Translations under genes and position numbers: made by a program | Shown here: positions 9,842 through 19,151 of the stretch, piece by piece | Layout: each line of letters starts with the position of its first letter | How positions within the stretch are numbered: the stretch's first letter is position 1 | Assembly: GCF_003598715.1 (NCBI RefSeq) | Contig: NZ_QZFU01000012.1 | Span: forward strand, 1 to 64,000 | Origin: Nocardia panacis | GTDB taxonomy: Bacteria; Actinomycetota; Actinomycetes; Mycobacteriales; Mycobacteriaceae | DNA: 64,000 bases | Reading direction: 5' to 3' | The notes under the pieces: model-generated | Database searches by the model: none | What the model was told of the DNA's origin: nothing | What the model saw: only the letters and a program-made list of their open reading frames with translations

Positions 9842-10879
9842 GTGAAGTTCGGATTGCAACTCGGGTATTGGATGGCGCAGCCGCCCGCGAACGCGGGCGA
9901 GCTGGTGAGGGCCGCGGAGGCCGCCGGATTCGACGCGGTCTTCGCCGCCGAATCCTGGGGTTCGGACGCCTTCGGTCCGCTGGCCTGGTGGGGTTCACGG
10001 ACCGAGCGGGTGCGCCTGGGCACCTCGGTGGTGCAGTTGTCGGCCCGCACCCCGACCGCGACCGCCATGCACGCGCTCACCCTCGACCATTTGAGCGGCG
10101 GACGGGCCATCCTCGGACTCGGTGTCTCGGGTCCGCAGGTGGTGGAGGGCTGGTACGGGCAGCCATTCGCGAAACCGTTGCGGCGCACCAGGGAGTACGT
10201 CGAGATCGTGCGCCGCGTCCTGGCCCGTGAGGCGCCGGTCACCAATGCGGGACCGCACTATCCGCTGCCCTACACCGGGCCGGGCGCGCTGGGGCTGGGT
10301 AAACCCCTCAAACCGATCGTGCACCCGCTACGTGCGGATCTGCCGATCTGGCTCGGTGCGGAAGGTCCCAAGAATGTGGCGCTGACCGCTGAGATCGCCG
10401 ACGGTTGGCTGGCCATCTATTTCGCGCCGAGGCTGGCGGGGATGTATCGGGAATGGCTCGACGAGGGGTTCGCCAGGCCGGGGGCACGGCGCACACGGGC
10501 CGATTTCGAGATCGCCGCGAGCGCCCAGGTGGTGATTACCGACGACCCGGCGGCCGAGTTGGCGAAGATGCGCTGGGTCATGGCGCTCTATATCGGTGGG
10601 ATGGGCGCGCCCGAGCTGAATTTCCACGCCCAGGTTTATCGGCGGATGGGTTATGAGCGCGAGGTGGACGAGATCGGCGCGCTGTTCCGCGCGGGCCGCA
10701 AGGCCGAGGCTGCGGCGGCGGTGCCCGACGAGTTGATCCATGACACCGCGATCATCGGCGACGAGGCGCAGGTCCGCGAACAGTTGCGGGTCTGGGAGGC
10801 GGCAGGGGTGACCATGCTGCTGGTGACGGTATCCGATATCGAGCAATTGCGCCGTCTCGCACCCCTTGTCGAACAATAG
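9842..10879 (+). CDS. LLM-class F420-dependent oxidoreductase, Rv3520c-like
   Basis: A 345-residue luciferase-like enzyme strongly resembling M. tuberculosis Rv3520c, for example in KFGLQLGYWMAQPP, GLGVSGPQVVEGWYGQ and LGAEGPKNVALTAEI. These enzymes use reduced F420 or flavin in a TIM barrel. GTG 9842 is chosen because AAAGGAG lies about 6 bases upstream and VKFGLQLG is the usual N-terminus. It is divergent from the OB/ltp operon and followed closely by the acyl-CoA synthetase. Its TAG stop is the first three bases of the KstR box that serves that gene. A role in sterol side-chain processing is inferred from position and co-regulation. Confidence 0.88.
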   Translation: MKFGLQLGYWMAQPPANAGELVRAAEAAGFDAVFAAESWGSDAFGPLAWWGSRTERVRLGTSVVQLSARTPTATAMHALTLDHLSGGRAILGLGVSGPQVVEGWYGQPFAKPLRRTREYVEIVRRVLAREAPVTNAGPHYPLPYTGPGALGLGKPLKPIVHPLRADLPIWLGAEGPKNVALTAEIADGWLAIYFAPRLAGMYREWLDEGFARPGARRTRADFEIAASAQVVITDDPAAELAKMRWVMALYIGGMGAPELNFHAQVYRRMGYEREVDEIGALFRAGRKAEAAAAVPDELIHDTAIIGDEAQVREQLRVWEAAGVTMLLVTVSDIEQLRRLAPLVEQ

Positions 10880-10890
10880 AACACGTTCTA
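10877..10890. promoter_or_regulatory. KstR operator, perfect match
   Basis: TAGAACACGTTCTA is a fully symmetric match to TnnAACnnGTTnnA. It begins with the stop codon of the LLM gene and ends ten bases before the GTG of the acyl-CoA synthetase, which implies that the latter has its own KstR-controlled promoter. Confidence 0.85.
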
Positions 10891-10900
10891 AATTCAAGGG

Positions 10901-12454
10901 GTGACGACGCAGGAGTCAGGACAAAATCTCGGGCTGTGGAATATCGCCGCGGCCCAACCGGATCTGATCGCCATGGTCGATCCCTCGGGCCGGGAGGTGA
11001 CCTACCGCGAATTGGCCACACTGGCCAACCGCTACGCCAACGGACTGCGCGGACTCGGACTCACCACCGGCGATGTGCTGGTCACCATGCTGCACAACAG
11101 CGTGGAAATGGTCGCCGCCTATTTCGCGGCCCATCAGTCGGGGCTGTACATCGTCGCGGTCAACTGGCACCTGACCGGACCCGAGGTCGGCTACATCCTG
11201 CGCGACAGCGAGGCGAAGGCCTTCCTGGCGAGCGAGCGGTTCGGCGCGGTCGCGCGCGCCGCCGCCGACGCCGCGGAACTGCCTGCCACCGCGCGATTCT
11301 CGGTCGGCGAGATCGCGGGCTTCAAAACGGTGGCCTGGTTGGGCGCGGCCGACACCGGCCGCCCCGGCGAGCGCAGCACCGGCGCGCCGATGCTTTACAC
11401 CTCCGGCACCACCGGTCGCCCCAAGGGCGTGCGCCGCCCGCTGACCGGCTCCGATCCGGATGCCGTCGCCGCGCAGTCCACCGGATTCTTCGGACTGTTC
11501 GGGCTCGCACCCTTCGACGACAATGTGCACATCTGTGGTTCGCCGCTCTATCACACCGCCGTGCTGAACTTCGCGACCATCTCGATTCAGTTGGGGCACA
11601 AGCTCGTTCTGATGGATCGCTGGGACGCGGAAGATATGCTGCGGCTCATCGAAACCCATCGGGTCACCCACAGTCACATGGTGCCCACCCAGTTCCACCG
11701 GCTGCTGGCGCTGCCCGAGGAGGTGCGCGGCAAATACGATATGTCCTCGCTGCGCAGCATGGTGCACGGCGCGGCGCCGTGCCCGCAGCAGACCAAGCGT
11801 CGCATGCTCGACTGGTGGGGGCCGACCGTCACCGAGTACTACGCGGCCACCGAGGGCGGCGGCACCGTCATCAGCGGCGCGGATTGGCTGCGCAAACCCG
11901 GTTCGGTGGGGCGGGCCTGGCCGTGGTCGGTGGTGAAGGTGCTCGACGAGACCGATGGTCGCGAACTGCCGCCCGGTGAGGTCGGACTGGTCTACATGCG
12001 CATGGGCGCTTCGAGTTTCGAATACCACCGCGACCGCGCGAAGACCGAGCAGGCGCGCGTCGGGGAACTGTTCACGGTCGGCGATATCGGCCATCTGGAC
12101 GCCGAGGGCTACCTCTTCCTGCACGACCGGCGCTCGGACCTCATCCTCTCCGGCGGGGTCAATATCTACCCGGCCGAGATCGAGAATGTGCTCGTCACCC
12201 ATCCGAAGGTGGCCGATGTCGCGGTATTCGGTCTCCCGCACCAGGATTGGGGGCAGGAGGTCAAGGCTGTAGTCCAACCCGCCGACGGCGTGCCGGGCGA
12301 TGCCGCCCTGACTGCCGAACTGCTCGCCTACGCCGCAACGCAATTGGCGAAATACAAGCTGCCGCGCAGCATCGACTACCAGCCCGAACTGCCGCGCGAT
12401 CCCAACGGGAAGCTCTACAAGCGCAAGCTGCGCGAGCAGTACCCCGCTGTGTGA
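10901..12454 (+). CDS. Acyl-CoA synthetase of the sterol cluster
   Basis: A 517-residue AMP-forming acyl-CoA ligase. It shows the P-loop YTSGTTGRPKG, the A5-type motif YYAATEGGG, and the C-terminal hinge and lysine region (RRSDLILSGGVNIYPAEIE; NGKLYKRKLRE). It activates a carboxylic acid, plausibly a sterol side-chain intermediate, to its CoA thioester. It is not the FadD19 orthologue (that is at 14949) and does not look like FadD17; I do not assign a number. GTG 10901 has no Shine-Dalgarno sequence and lies ten bases after a perfect KstR box. A long stem-loop follows the stop and separates it from the convergent sigma factor gene. Confidence 0.85.
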   Translation: MTTQESGQNLGLWNIAAAQPDLIAMVDPSGREVTYRELATLANRYANGLRGLGLTTGDVLVTMLHNSVEMVAAYFAAHQSGLYIVAVNWHLTGPEVGYILRDSEAKAFLASERFGAVARAAADAAELPATARFSVGEIAGFKTVAWLGAADTGRPGERSTGAPMLYTSGTTGRPKGVRRPLTGSDPDAVAAQSTGFFGLFGLAPFDDNVHICGSPLYHTAVLNFATISIQLGHKLVLMDRWDAEDMLRLIETHRVTHSHMVPTQFHRLLALPEEVRGKYDMSSLRSMVHGAAPCPQQTKRRMLDWWGPTVTEYYAATEGGGTVISGADWLRKPGSVGRAWPWSVVKVLDETDGRELPPGEVGLVYMRMGASSFEYHRDRAKTEQARVGELFTVGDIGHLDAEGYLFLHDRRSDLILSGGVNIYPAEIENVLVTHPKVADVAVFGLPHQDWGQEVKAVVQPADGVPGDAALTAELLAYAATQLAKYKLPRSIDYQPELPRDPNGKLYKRKLREQYPAV

Positions 12455-12483
12455 TCTTGTCGTGGGACCCGACGGTGTGAACC

Positions 12484-12553
12484 CCGTCGTCGCCGCGAAT
12501 GTCGGGAACCGGGCAATGCGCGGTCCGAGACCCGGCATTCGCCGCGACGACGG
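12484..12553. terminator. Long stem-loop between convergent genes
   Basis: Two 23-base arms (12484-12506 and 12531-12553) are complementary with only two mismatches, around a 24-base loop. It lies exactly between the convergent acyl-CoA synthetase and sigma factor genes. There is no U-tract, so it may stop transcription in both directions by structure alone, or protect transcript ends. Confidence 0.65.
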
Positions 12554-12559
12554 TGCGGC

Positions 12560-13528
12560 TTACACGGTTTCGCGCAGCTCGGCGGGCAGGTCGAACAGCG
12601 GGAAAAGGCGCTCGGTGTCGAGGAAGAAGTTGAGTCCGGCGATGGCGGGGCCATCGAACTCGAGCACCGTGATCGACCACGGGGTCCACAGGCCGGGCTC
12701 GCCCGCCGGCTTGTAGTGCCCGAAGGCGGGCGCGCCATTGGCGCCCGCGAGCCGCACCAGACGGGAGCCGCGGCAGGCGCCCCCGGCGCCGAGCATGAAG
12801 GCGGCAACATGCTCCGGACCGGAGATCCACAGCTCGAGGGGCGGCATGGACAGCGCCACATCGGCTTTCAACAACGCGGTGAGCGCGGTCATATCGTAGG
12901 ACTCGAACGCCTTGACGTACTCGTCGACCAGTTTGCGCTGCTCGGCATTGGACTCGTCGTAGTCGTCGGTGGCGGCGGGGTGCACCTTGGCCATGGTGGC
13001 CCTGGCCCGCTGCAGCGCGCTGTTGACCGAGGCGGGCGACATGGTGAGCGCGGCGGCCGTCTCATTGGCCGAGAAGCGCAGCACCTCGCGCATGATGAGG
13101 ATGGCCCGCTGGGTGGCGGGCAGATGCTGACAGGCGGCGACGAAGGCCAGGCGCAGCGTATCGCGCGCGCCTGCGGCCTCGGCCGGATCCGCCCCGAAGG
13201 CCAGTGCGTTCGGGATCGGCTCGATCCACACGTATTCCGGCTGCGGCGCGGGCAGCGGTGCGTCCGGGCGCGACGGGCCGGACAGGTCCATCGGTCTGGC
13301 TCGGCGCTGCGGGCCGTCGAGCATGTCGAGGCAGACATTGGTGGTGATGCGGTAGAGCCAGGAGCGCAGGCTGGCCCGGCCCTCGAACGAGTCGTAGGCC
13401 TTCCAGGCGCGGGTGAACGTCTCTTGGACCGCGTCCTCGGCCTCGAAGGAGGAGCCGAGCATGCGATACGCGTAGGCGCACAGCTCTCGCCGGTGACCCT
13501 CGAAGGCGGTCAGCGCGAAGTCGTTCAT
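12560..13528 (-). CDS. ECF sigma factor with C-terminal SnoaL-like domain, SigG-like
   Basis: A 322-residue sigma factor. Region 2 is at about 5-75 (ELCAYAYRMLGSSFEAEDAV; SLRSWLYRITTNVCLDML), region 4 at about 125-185 (LPATQRAILIMREVL; SVNSALQRARA), and a SnoaL/NTF2-like domain fills about 200-320. That arrangement, and segments such as ESYDMTALTALLKADV, resemble SigG/SigJ-type ECF factors, in which the C-terminal domain regulates activity and no classical anti-sigma factor is adjacent. ATG 13528 is preferred; the upstream 18 in-frame residues look non-coding. It is divergent from the VOC gene, a plausible target. It interrupts the sterol cluster without an obvious KstR site. Confidence 0.85.
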   Translation of the reverse strand: MNDFALTAFEGHRRELCAYAYRMLGSSFEAEDAVQETFTRAWKAYDSFEGRASLRSWLYRITTNVCLDMLDGPQRRARPMDLSGPSRPDAPLPAPQPEYVWIEPIPNALAFGADPAEAAGARDTLRLAFVAACQHLPATQRAILIMREVLRFSANETAAALTMSPASVNSALQRARATMAKVHPAATDDYDESNAEQRKLVDEYVKAFESYDMTALTALLKADVALSMPPLELWISGPEHVAAFMLGAGGACRGSRLVRLAGANGAPAFGHYKPAGEPGLWTPWSITVLEFDGPAIAGLNFFLDTERLFPLFDLPAELRETV

Positions 13529-13690
13529 GGCGCCCACCCTGCCACACGGCACCGACAACCACGCCGGGAATCCCGGTCCCACCTGCGGTTTTCAAGATCA
13601 ACAACAGGTATTCGCCGAGCGTCCGATGAATTCGGCCGGGTCGCGCCGTCGGCATTGCGTCAGCGAAGATCCAGGAAGGACCCGAGCGCC

Positions 13691-14101
13691 ATGAGCAGCA
13701 AGATGATCTTCATCAACCTCCCGGTGCGCGATCTCGCGCGCTCGGTGCGGTTCTATCGCGCGCTCGGCTGGCGGGTCGACGTCGCGTTCACCGACGAGAA
13801 CGCCGCCTGCATCGTGGTCGAGGACAATATCTGCCTGATGCTGTTGAGCAGGGCGTTCTTCCCGACGTTCAGCAAGCGCCCGCTCGCCGACACGATCACC
13901 AATGTCGCCGCGTTCTACGCCCTTTCGCTGTCGAGTGCCTGCGCGGTGGACGAACTGGTCGCGGCGGCACTGGCCGCGGGCGGGCACGAGGAGTGCGATC
14001 CGGACAAGCGCGCGCAGGAGGCGGAGGTCGGCATGTACGGGCGGAGTTTTCGCGATCCCGACGGACATCAGTGGGAGCCGTTCTGGATGGCCCGCGGGTA
14101 G
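13691..14101 (+). CDS. VOC-family (glyoxalase/bleomycin-resistance fold) protein
   Basis: A 136-residue protein with the paired beta-alpha-beta-beta-beta layout of the vicinal-oxygen-chelate fold. Typical pieces are the opening FINLPVRDLARSVRFYRALG and the closing SFRDPDGHQWEPFWM, with a metal-ligand Glu or His expected near the end. The exact reaction cannot be read from sequence. ATG 13691 follows AGGAAGGA by ten bases. The frame is open far upstream, but that part is antisense to the sigma factor gene. It is divergent from the SigG-like gene, and such pairs are often functionally linked. Confidence 0.8.
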   Translation: MSSKMIFINLPVRDLARSVRFYRALGWRVDVAFTDENAACIVVEDNICLMLLSRAFFPTFSKRPLADTITNVAAFYALSLSSACAVDELVAAALAAGGHEECDPDKRAQEAEVGMYGRSFRDPDGHQWEPFWMARG

Positions 14102-14104
14102 ATC

Positions 14105-14887
14105 TCAGCTGCCGGTGAAGCGCGGTGCGCGCTTCTCGGCGAAGGCGCGCGGCCCCTCTTTGGCATCGTTGGATTTGAAGACCGCGACACCGAGTTCGGC
14201 ATCGATGTGGAAGGCGTCGTTCTCTGGGAGGCATTCGGTCTCGCGGATGGTGCGCAGGACGGCCTGTACGGCGAGCGGCCCATTGGCGGCGATCTGGCCG
14301 GCCAGTTCGAGCGCCCGCTCCAGCGCGGTGCCGTCCGGCACCACGTGGCCGATCAGCCCGATCTGCTTGGCCTCGGCCGCGGTGATGTGTCGACCGGTGA
14401 GCAGCAGGTCCGCCGCGACGGTGTAGGGGATCTGCCGGACCAGGCGCACCGCCGACCCGCCGAGCGGGAACAGGCCCCAGCGCGGTTCGGACACACCGAA
14501 TTTCGCGCTCTCGCCCGCCACGCGGATATCGGTGCCCTGGAGGATCTCGGTGCCGCCGGCGATGGCCGGACCTTCCACGGCCGCGATGAGCGGTTTGGTG
14601 AGCCTGCGGCCCTTGAGGAGGGCGTCGATGCGCGAGAGATCCCAGCCGCCACCGGAGAACGAGTCGCCCGGATGCTGGCTTGTCATGGCCTTGAGGTCCG
14701 CGCCCGCGCAGAACGCGCCGCCCGCGCCGGTCAGGATGGCGACGCGGATATCGGGATCGGCGTCGACCCGGTCCCAGGCGTCGCGCATGATCGCCATCAT
14801 CTCCCCGGACAGGGCATTGCGGGCCTGCGGGCGATTCATGGTGACGATCAGGATGTGGTCGCGCTTGTCGACGAGGCAGTCTGGCAT
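14105..14887 (-). CDS. echA19: Enoyl-CoA hydratase EchA19
   Basis: A 260-residue crotonase that hydrates the steroid enoyl-CoA formed in side-chain beta-oxidation. The two oxyanion-hole regions are visible as [12 protein letters not shown] and [15 protein letters not shown], and segments such as [16 protein letters not shown] match M. tuberculosis EchA19 (Rv3516) almost throughout. It is divergent from fadD19 across 61 bases that hold a KstR-like box, the same arrangement as Rv3516/Rv3515c. Only three bases separate its stop from the convergent VOC gene. Confidence 0.93.
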   Translation of the reverse strand: MPDCLVDKRDHILIVTMNRPQARNALSGEMMAIMRDAWDRVDADPDIRVAILTGAGGAFCAGADLKAMTSQHPGDSFSGGGWDLSRIDALLKGRRLTKPLIAAVEGPAIAGGTEILQGTDIRVAGESAKFGVSEPRWGLFPLGGSAVRLVRQIPYTVAADLLLTGRHITAAEAKQIGLIGHVVPDGTALERALELAGQIAANGPLAVQAVLRTIRETECLPENDAFHIDAELGVAVFKSNDAKEGPRAFAEKRAPRFTGS

Positions 14888-14923
14888 GGCGGGGTCTCCT
14901 CGTTTTCGAACCTTGTCAGGAAC

Positions 14924-14937
14924 AGTAACACGTTCTA
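14924..14937. promoter_or_regulatory. KstR-like operator, one mismatch
   Basis: AGTAACACGTTCTA fits TnnAACnnGTTnnA except for the first base. It lies in the divergent echA19-fadD19 promoter, 11 bases before the fadD19 GTG and 36 bases from the echA19 start. Confidence 0.75.
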
Positions 14938-14948
14938 TTTTTAGGGTT

Positions 14949-16598
14949 GTGAGCTACAACATAGCGGATCTTGTCGAACACGCAATCGACCTCATGCCCG
15001 ATCGCGTCGCGCTGGTCGACGACCGCCGTGCGGTGACCTACGCGCAGCTGGAGGGCCGGGCCAATCGACTCGCGAATTACCTGCTGGAACAGGGGGTTTC
15101 GCCGGGCGACAAGGTCGGCGTCCACTCCCGTAACACCCTCGAGGCCGTCGAGGCGATGGTCGCGGTGTTCAAGGCCAGGGCCGTGATGGTCAACGTGAAC
15201 TACCGATACGTCGAGAACGAGTTGCAATACATCTTCGACAATTCGGATATGGTCGCGCTGATCCACGAGCGCCGCTACACCGACAAGGTGAGCGCCGTCC
15301 GGCCGAAGACCCCTTTGCTGCGCACGGTGATCGTCGTCGACGACGATACGACCGGAACCGTCGCCACCGCGGCCGATTCGGTGGAATACGAAGCGGCGCT
15401 GGCCGGTTCGTCCGGCGCGCGAGATTTCGGCGACCGTTCCCCCGACGACCTGTACATGGTCTACACCGGCGGCACCACGGGCATGCCCAAGGGCGTCATG
15501 TGGCGGCAGGAGGATGTCTGGCGGGTGCTCGGCGCGGGCGTCAACTTCGTCACCGGCGAATATGTCGAGGACGAATGGGAATTGGCGAAGGTGGGCGCTG
15601 CCAATCCGCAGATGGTGCGCTTCCCGATCCCGCCCATGATCCACGGCGGCTCGCAGTGGGCCACCTTCCACAGCCTCTTCGGCGGTGGCAAGGCCGTGAT
15701 GCTGCCCGAGTTCTCCGGCCACGGCGTCTGGCAGGCCATCGACCGACACACGGTCAACCTCATCTTCATCACCGGCGACGCCATGGCCAGGCCCATGATG
15801 GACGCGCTGATCGAGGGTGATCCGGAAACCGGTGCGCCGTACCGGCATTCGATGCTGTGGGCGATGTCGAGCAGTGCGGCGCTGTTCTCCCCGACCCTCA
15901 AGGACCAGTTCCTCGAGCGGCTGCCGACCACCATGATCACCGACGCCATCGGCTCCTCGGAGACCGGGTTCGGCGGATTGTCGGTGGTCACCAAGGGCGC
16001 CACGCACACCGGCGGCCCCAGGGTGAAGATCGACGCCGCGACCAAGGTGCTCGACGAGGACGGCAACGAGGTGCGGCCCGGATCCGGAGTGGTGGGAATC
16101 CTGGCGCGCGGCAAGCATATTCCGCTCGGCTACTACAAGGACGAGGAGAAGTCGGCGGCCACCTTCAAGGTGATCAACGGTGTGCGGTACGCGATTCCGG
16201 GCGACTACGCCACGGTGGAGGCCGACGGCACCGTCACCATGCTCGGGCGCGGTTCGGTGAGCATCAACAGCGGCGGGGAGAAGATCTTCCCGGAGGAGGT
16301 CGAGGGCGCGCTCAAGACCCATCCGGAGATCTTCGACGCCCTGGTGGTCGGCGTGGCCGACGAGCGCTGGGGACAGCGGGTCTGCGCGGTCGTGCAGTGC
16401 CGCGGCGCGAACAGGCCCGCCCTGGCCGATTTGCGGCCCGTGCTGGCCAAGGAGATCGCCTCCTACAAGATGCCGCGCAGCGTGTGGTTCGTAGACGAGA
16501 TTCGGCGCTCGCCCGCGGGCAAACCCGACTACCGCTGGGCCAAGGCGCAGACCGAGGCCCGTGCCGCGGACGAGCATCTGGACGCGAGCGGAAGCTAG
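14949..16598 (+). CDS. fadD19: Steroid side-chain acyl-CoA synthetase FadD19
   Basis: A 549-residue AMP-forming ligase that activates C26-carboxylated sterol side chains and is needed for C24-branched sterols in Rhodococcus. Visible features are the P-loop [11 protein letters not shown], the [10 protein letters not shown] motif, the hinge [20 protein letters not shown] and the C-terminal lysine region [11 protein letters not shown]. Its resemblance to Rv3515c is close from [11 protein letters not shown] to the end. GTG 14949 lacks a Shine-Dalgarno sequence and follows the KstR box by 11 bases, pointing to leaderless initiation. A perfect stem-loop terminator follows. Confidence 0.94.
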   Translation: MSYNIADLVEHAIDLMPDRVALVDDRRAVTYAQLEGRANRLANYLLEQGVSPGDKVGVHSRNTLEAVEAMVAVFKARAVMVNVNYRYVENELQYIFDNSDMVALIHERRYTDKVSAVRPKTPLLRTVIVVDDDTTGTVATAADSVEYEAALAGSSGARDFGDRSPDDLYMVYTGGTTGMPKGVMWRQEDVWRVLGAGVNFVTGEYVEDEWELAKVGAANPQMVRFPIPPMIHGGSQWATFHSLFGGGKAVMLPEFSGHGVWQAIDRHTVNLIFITGDAMARPMMDALIEGDPETGAPYRHSMLWAMSSSAALFSPTLKDQFLERLPTTMITDAIGSSETGFGGLSVVTKGATHTGGPRVKIDAATKVLDEDGNEVRPGSGVVGILARGKHIPLGYYKDEEKSAATFKVINGVRYAIPGDYATVEADGTVTMLGRGSVSINSGGEKIFPEEVEGALKTHPEIFDALVVGVADERWGQRVCAVVQCRGANRPALADLRPVLAKEIASYKMPRSVWFVDEIRRSPAGKPDYRWAKAQTEARAADEHLDASGS

Positions 16599-16608
16599 AC
16601 CGAACGAA

Positions 16609-16639
16609 CGGCCCGCCGATCGAGCGGATCGGCGGGCCG
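16609..16639. terminator. Stem-loop terminator
   Basis: Perfect 13-bp arms CGGCCCGCCGATC and GATCGGCGGGCCG flank a five-base loop, between the convergent fadD19 and fadE27 genes. Confidence 0.85.
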
Positions 16640-16680
16640 AATCGTGTTGTCGGTCAGGCGGGCTCGGCCGGCAGTGCGGG

Positions 16681-17781
16681 TCAGGCAGGCTTCGCCAGCA
16701 GTGCGCCGAGGGCGCGCAGGTGGTCCGGGGTGGGGCCGAGGGCGAACTCGTGGTGCTTGGCGGCGGTGAAGTAGTTGTGCGCGATATGGTCGCGGTCGAT
16801 ACCGACGCCACCGTGTACGTGCACGACCGTGTGCGCGACCCGATGGCCCGCCTCGGCCGCCCAGAACTTGGCGGTGTGCACGGCCGCGGCGGCGGGCAAA
16901 TCCTCGGACAGTTGCCAGGCCGCTTGGGTGACGGCCAGCCGCAAGCCCTGCACATCGATATAGCCATCGGCCAGACGCTGGGCTACCGCCTGGAAACTGC
17001 CCACCTTGCGGCCGAACTGTTCGCGCTCCCTGGCATATTCGGCGACCAGCTCCAGTCCCCGCTCCAGCGTGCCCAACTGCTGGGCGCTCAGCCCGAGCCA
17101 GGCGCGCAGCAGGATCCGATCCAGAATCGCGCCGCCCGATTCGACCGTGCCCACCAATTCGGCAGGGGTGTCGGACAATTCGACGAGGTATTCGGCGGAG
17201 CGGTCGGTGACCTGCTGCGCGGTCACCCGCGCGGCGGCGGGATCGACCAGGAATACCGCCGCGACACCGGAAAGCGTGGCGGGAACCAGGATTCGAGCCG
17301 CCTGCGCGGCATAGGGCACGGCGGTCTTGACGCCGGTCAGCTGCCAGCCGTCGGCGGTTTTCGCGGCGGTGGCGCTCGGATGCGTGGGCTCCCAGTTGTG
17401 CTCCTCGGCCAGGGCGACCGAAAGCACGACCTCGCCCGAACCGGCGCGCGCGGCCCAATCCTGCTGCGCCGCGGTGCCGTAGGCCGCCAGCGCGTCGGCG
17501 GCGACCGCGATGGACCACAGGTACGGCACCGCAGCGACATGCCGTCCGAGTTCGCGCAGTACGGCGGTCTGCTCCAGGACGCCGAAATCGCCGCCGCCCA
17601 CCGTCTCCGGGAGGGCGGCGGCCAGGACTCCGGTCTCGGCCAGTGCGTGCCAGAGGGTTTCGTCGAAGCGCGGTTCGGCGGCGTCGAGTTCGCGCAACCG
17701 GTCGGCGGTGACGAGTTTGCCGCAGACCTCCGCGGTGAGCCGGGTGAGATCGAGCTGGGCCTCGGTCGATGCGAAATCCAT
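16681..17781 (-). CDS. fadE27: Acyl-CoA dehydrogenase subunit FadE27 (ChsE5)
   Basis: A 366-residue acyl-CoA dehydrogenase-fold protein. With FadE26 it forms the alpha2beta2 ChsE4-ChsE5 enzyme that introduces the first double bond into the C26-oyl-CoA side chain. The C-terminal half carries the family signatures REQFGRKVGSFQAVAQRLAD and HTVVHVHGGVGIDRDH; the N-terminal half is diverged, as usual for the smaller partner. The FAD and catalytic sites are shared across the heterodimer, so loss of some residues here is expected. It starts 24 bases after the fadE26 stop, the same order as Rv3504-Rv3505. Confidence 0.92.
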   Translation of the reverse strand: MDFASTEAQLDLTRLTAEVCGKLVTADRLRELDAAEPRFDETLWHALAETGVLAAALPETVGGGDFGVLEQTAVLRELGRHVAAVPYLWSIAVAADALAAYGTAAQQDWAARAGSGEVVLSVALAEEHNWEPTHPSATAAKTADGWQLTGVKTAVPYAAQAARILVPATLSGVAAVFLVDPAAARVTAQQVTDRSAEYLVELSDTPAELVGTVESGGAILDRILLRAWLGLSAQQLGTLERGLELVAEYAREREQFGRKVGSFQAVAQRLADGYIDVQGLRLAVTQAAWQLSEDLPAAAAVHTAKFWAAEAGHRVAHTVVHVHGGVGIDRDHIAHNYFTAAKHHEFALGPTPDHLRALGALLAKPA

Positions 17782-17805
17782 TGTGGTATACCTGCTTTCG
17801 GAGGG

Positions 17806-18999
17806 TCAGCGAGCCGAGGCCTGCTGCTTCAGCGCGGTCATGGCGATGATGTCGCGCTGGACCTCATTGGTGCCGCCGCCGAAGGTGAGGATGAGCGCGG
17901 CGCGATGCATGCGCTCGAGTCGGCCGCGCAGCACCGAGCCGGGGGAATCCTGGCGCAGATACCCTTGCGGGCCGAGCACTTCCATCAGCAGCCGGTACGC
18001 CTCGGTCGCCAGTTCGGTGCCGTACACCTTGCAGGTCGAGGCGTCCCACGGCCGCGGCGCCGCGTCCCCGCCCGCGTCGGCCCGGCTGGCGATCTCCCAG
18101 TTGAGCAGTTTGAGGTATTCCACCTTGGCGTGCACGCGGGCGAGGTTGAGCCGCACCCATTCCTGGTCGATGACCCGCGCGCCGTCGCTCGCTGTGGTCT
18201 CGCGCGCCCATTCGACGGTCTGGCGCAGGGCCAGCACCAGTGGCGCGGCGGAGGTCAGCGCGACCCGCTCGTGGTTGAGCTGGTTGGTGATCAGCGCCCA
18301 GCCGCCGTTCTCCCGGCCGACCAGCGCGGTCGCGGGCACCCGCACATCCTGGTAGTAGGTGGCGCTGGTGTCCGGTCCGGCCATGGTGTGCACCGGAGTC
18401 CAGGAGAAGCCCGCGGCGTCGGTGGGCACGATGAGCATGCTGATGCCCTTGTGCTTCTTGGCGGTCGGATCGGTGCGCACCGCCAGCCAGACGTAGTCGG
18501 CGTAGGCGATGAGGCTGGTCCACATCTTCTGCCCGTTGATCACGTAGTCGTCGCCGTCGCGCACCGCCGAGGTGCGCAGGCTCGCCAGATCGGTGCCGGC
18601 ACCGGGTTCGGAATAGCCGATGGAGAAGTGCAGTTCGCCCGCCGCGATCTTGGGCAGGAAGAACTTCTTCTGCGCCTCGCTGCCGTAGTGCATGATCGTC
18701 GGCGCGACGGAGTTGATGGTCAGGAAGGGCACCGGCGCGCCCGCGATGGCCGCCTCGTCGGTGAAGATGAGCTGATCCATGGTGGGGCGGTCCTGCCCGC
18801 CGTATTCCTTGGGCCAGCCCAGGGCCAGCCAGCCGTCGCGGCCCATCTGTCGGACCACTTCGCGGTAGACATCGCCGTGCCCGTACTCGCCGGTCTGCGC
18901 GCTGAGGGCGGCGCGTCGCTCGGGGGTGATCAGCGTGGCGAAGTATTCGCGCAGTCGCGCGCGTAGCTCCTCCTGCTGCGGCGTGTACGCGATGCGCAT
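17806..18999 (-). CDS. fadE26: Acyl-CoA dehydrogenase subunit FadE26 (ChsE4)
   Basis: A 397-residue acyl-CoA dehydrogenase, partner of FadE27. Visible are the FAD-domain sequence SIGYSEPGAGTDLASLRT, the DDYVINGQKMWTS strand and the C-terminal RMHRAALILTFGGGTNEVQR signature. It is very close to Rv3504 from its first residues (MRIAYTPQQEEL). The ATG at 18999 is clear. A perfect KstR box lies 51 bases upstream, in the space shared with the divergent fdxD gene. Confidence 0.94.
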   Translation of the reverse strand: MRIAYTPQQEELRARLREYFATLITPERRAALSAQTGEYGHGDVYREVVRQMGRDGWLALGWPKEYGGQDRPTMDQLIFTDEAAIAGAPVPFLTINSVAPTIMHYGSEAQKKFFLPKIAAGELHFSIGYSEPGAGTDLASLRTSAVRDGDDYVINGQKMWTSLIAYADYVWLAVRTDPTAKKHKGISMLIVPTDAAGFSWTPVHTMAGPDTSATYYQDVRVPATALVGRENGGWALITNQLNHERVALTSAAPLVLALRQTVEWARETTASDGARVIDQEWVRLNLARVHAKVEYLKLLNWEIASRADAGGDAAPRPWDASTCKVYGTELATEAYRLLMEVLGPQGYLRQDSPGSVLRGRLERMHRAALILTFGGGTNEVQRDIIAMTALKQQASAR

Positions 19000-19050
19000 G
19001 GCGGTACCTCATTTGGTCGATTCGGGTCGGCTCGATCATTGCATATCAAC

Positions 19051-19064
19051 TGAAACATGTTCCA
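19051..19064. promoter_or_regulatory. KstR operator, perfect match
   Basis: TGAAACATGTTCCA fits TnnAACnnGTTnnA fully. It lies in the divergent fadE26-fdxD intergenic region, 51 bases from fadE26 and 87 from fdxD, so it could control both. Confidence 0.85.
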
Positions 19065-19151
19065 GTATTGCCCCCGAATACCGGCAATGCCGCCGCGCGC
19101 GACATGTCGATCCTGTTAGCCTGCCAAGCAGGGAGTCGTGAAGGAGTGTCC

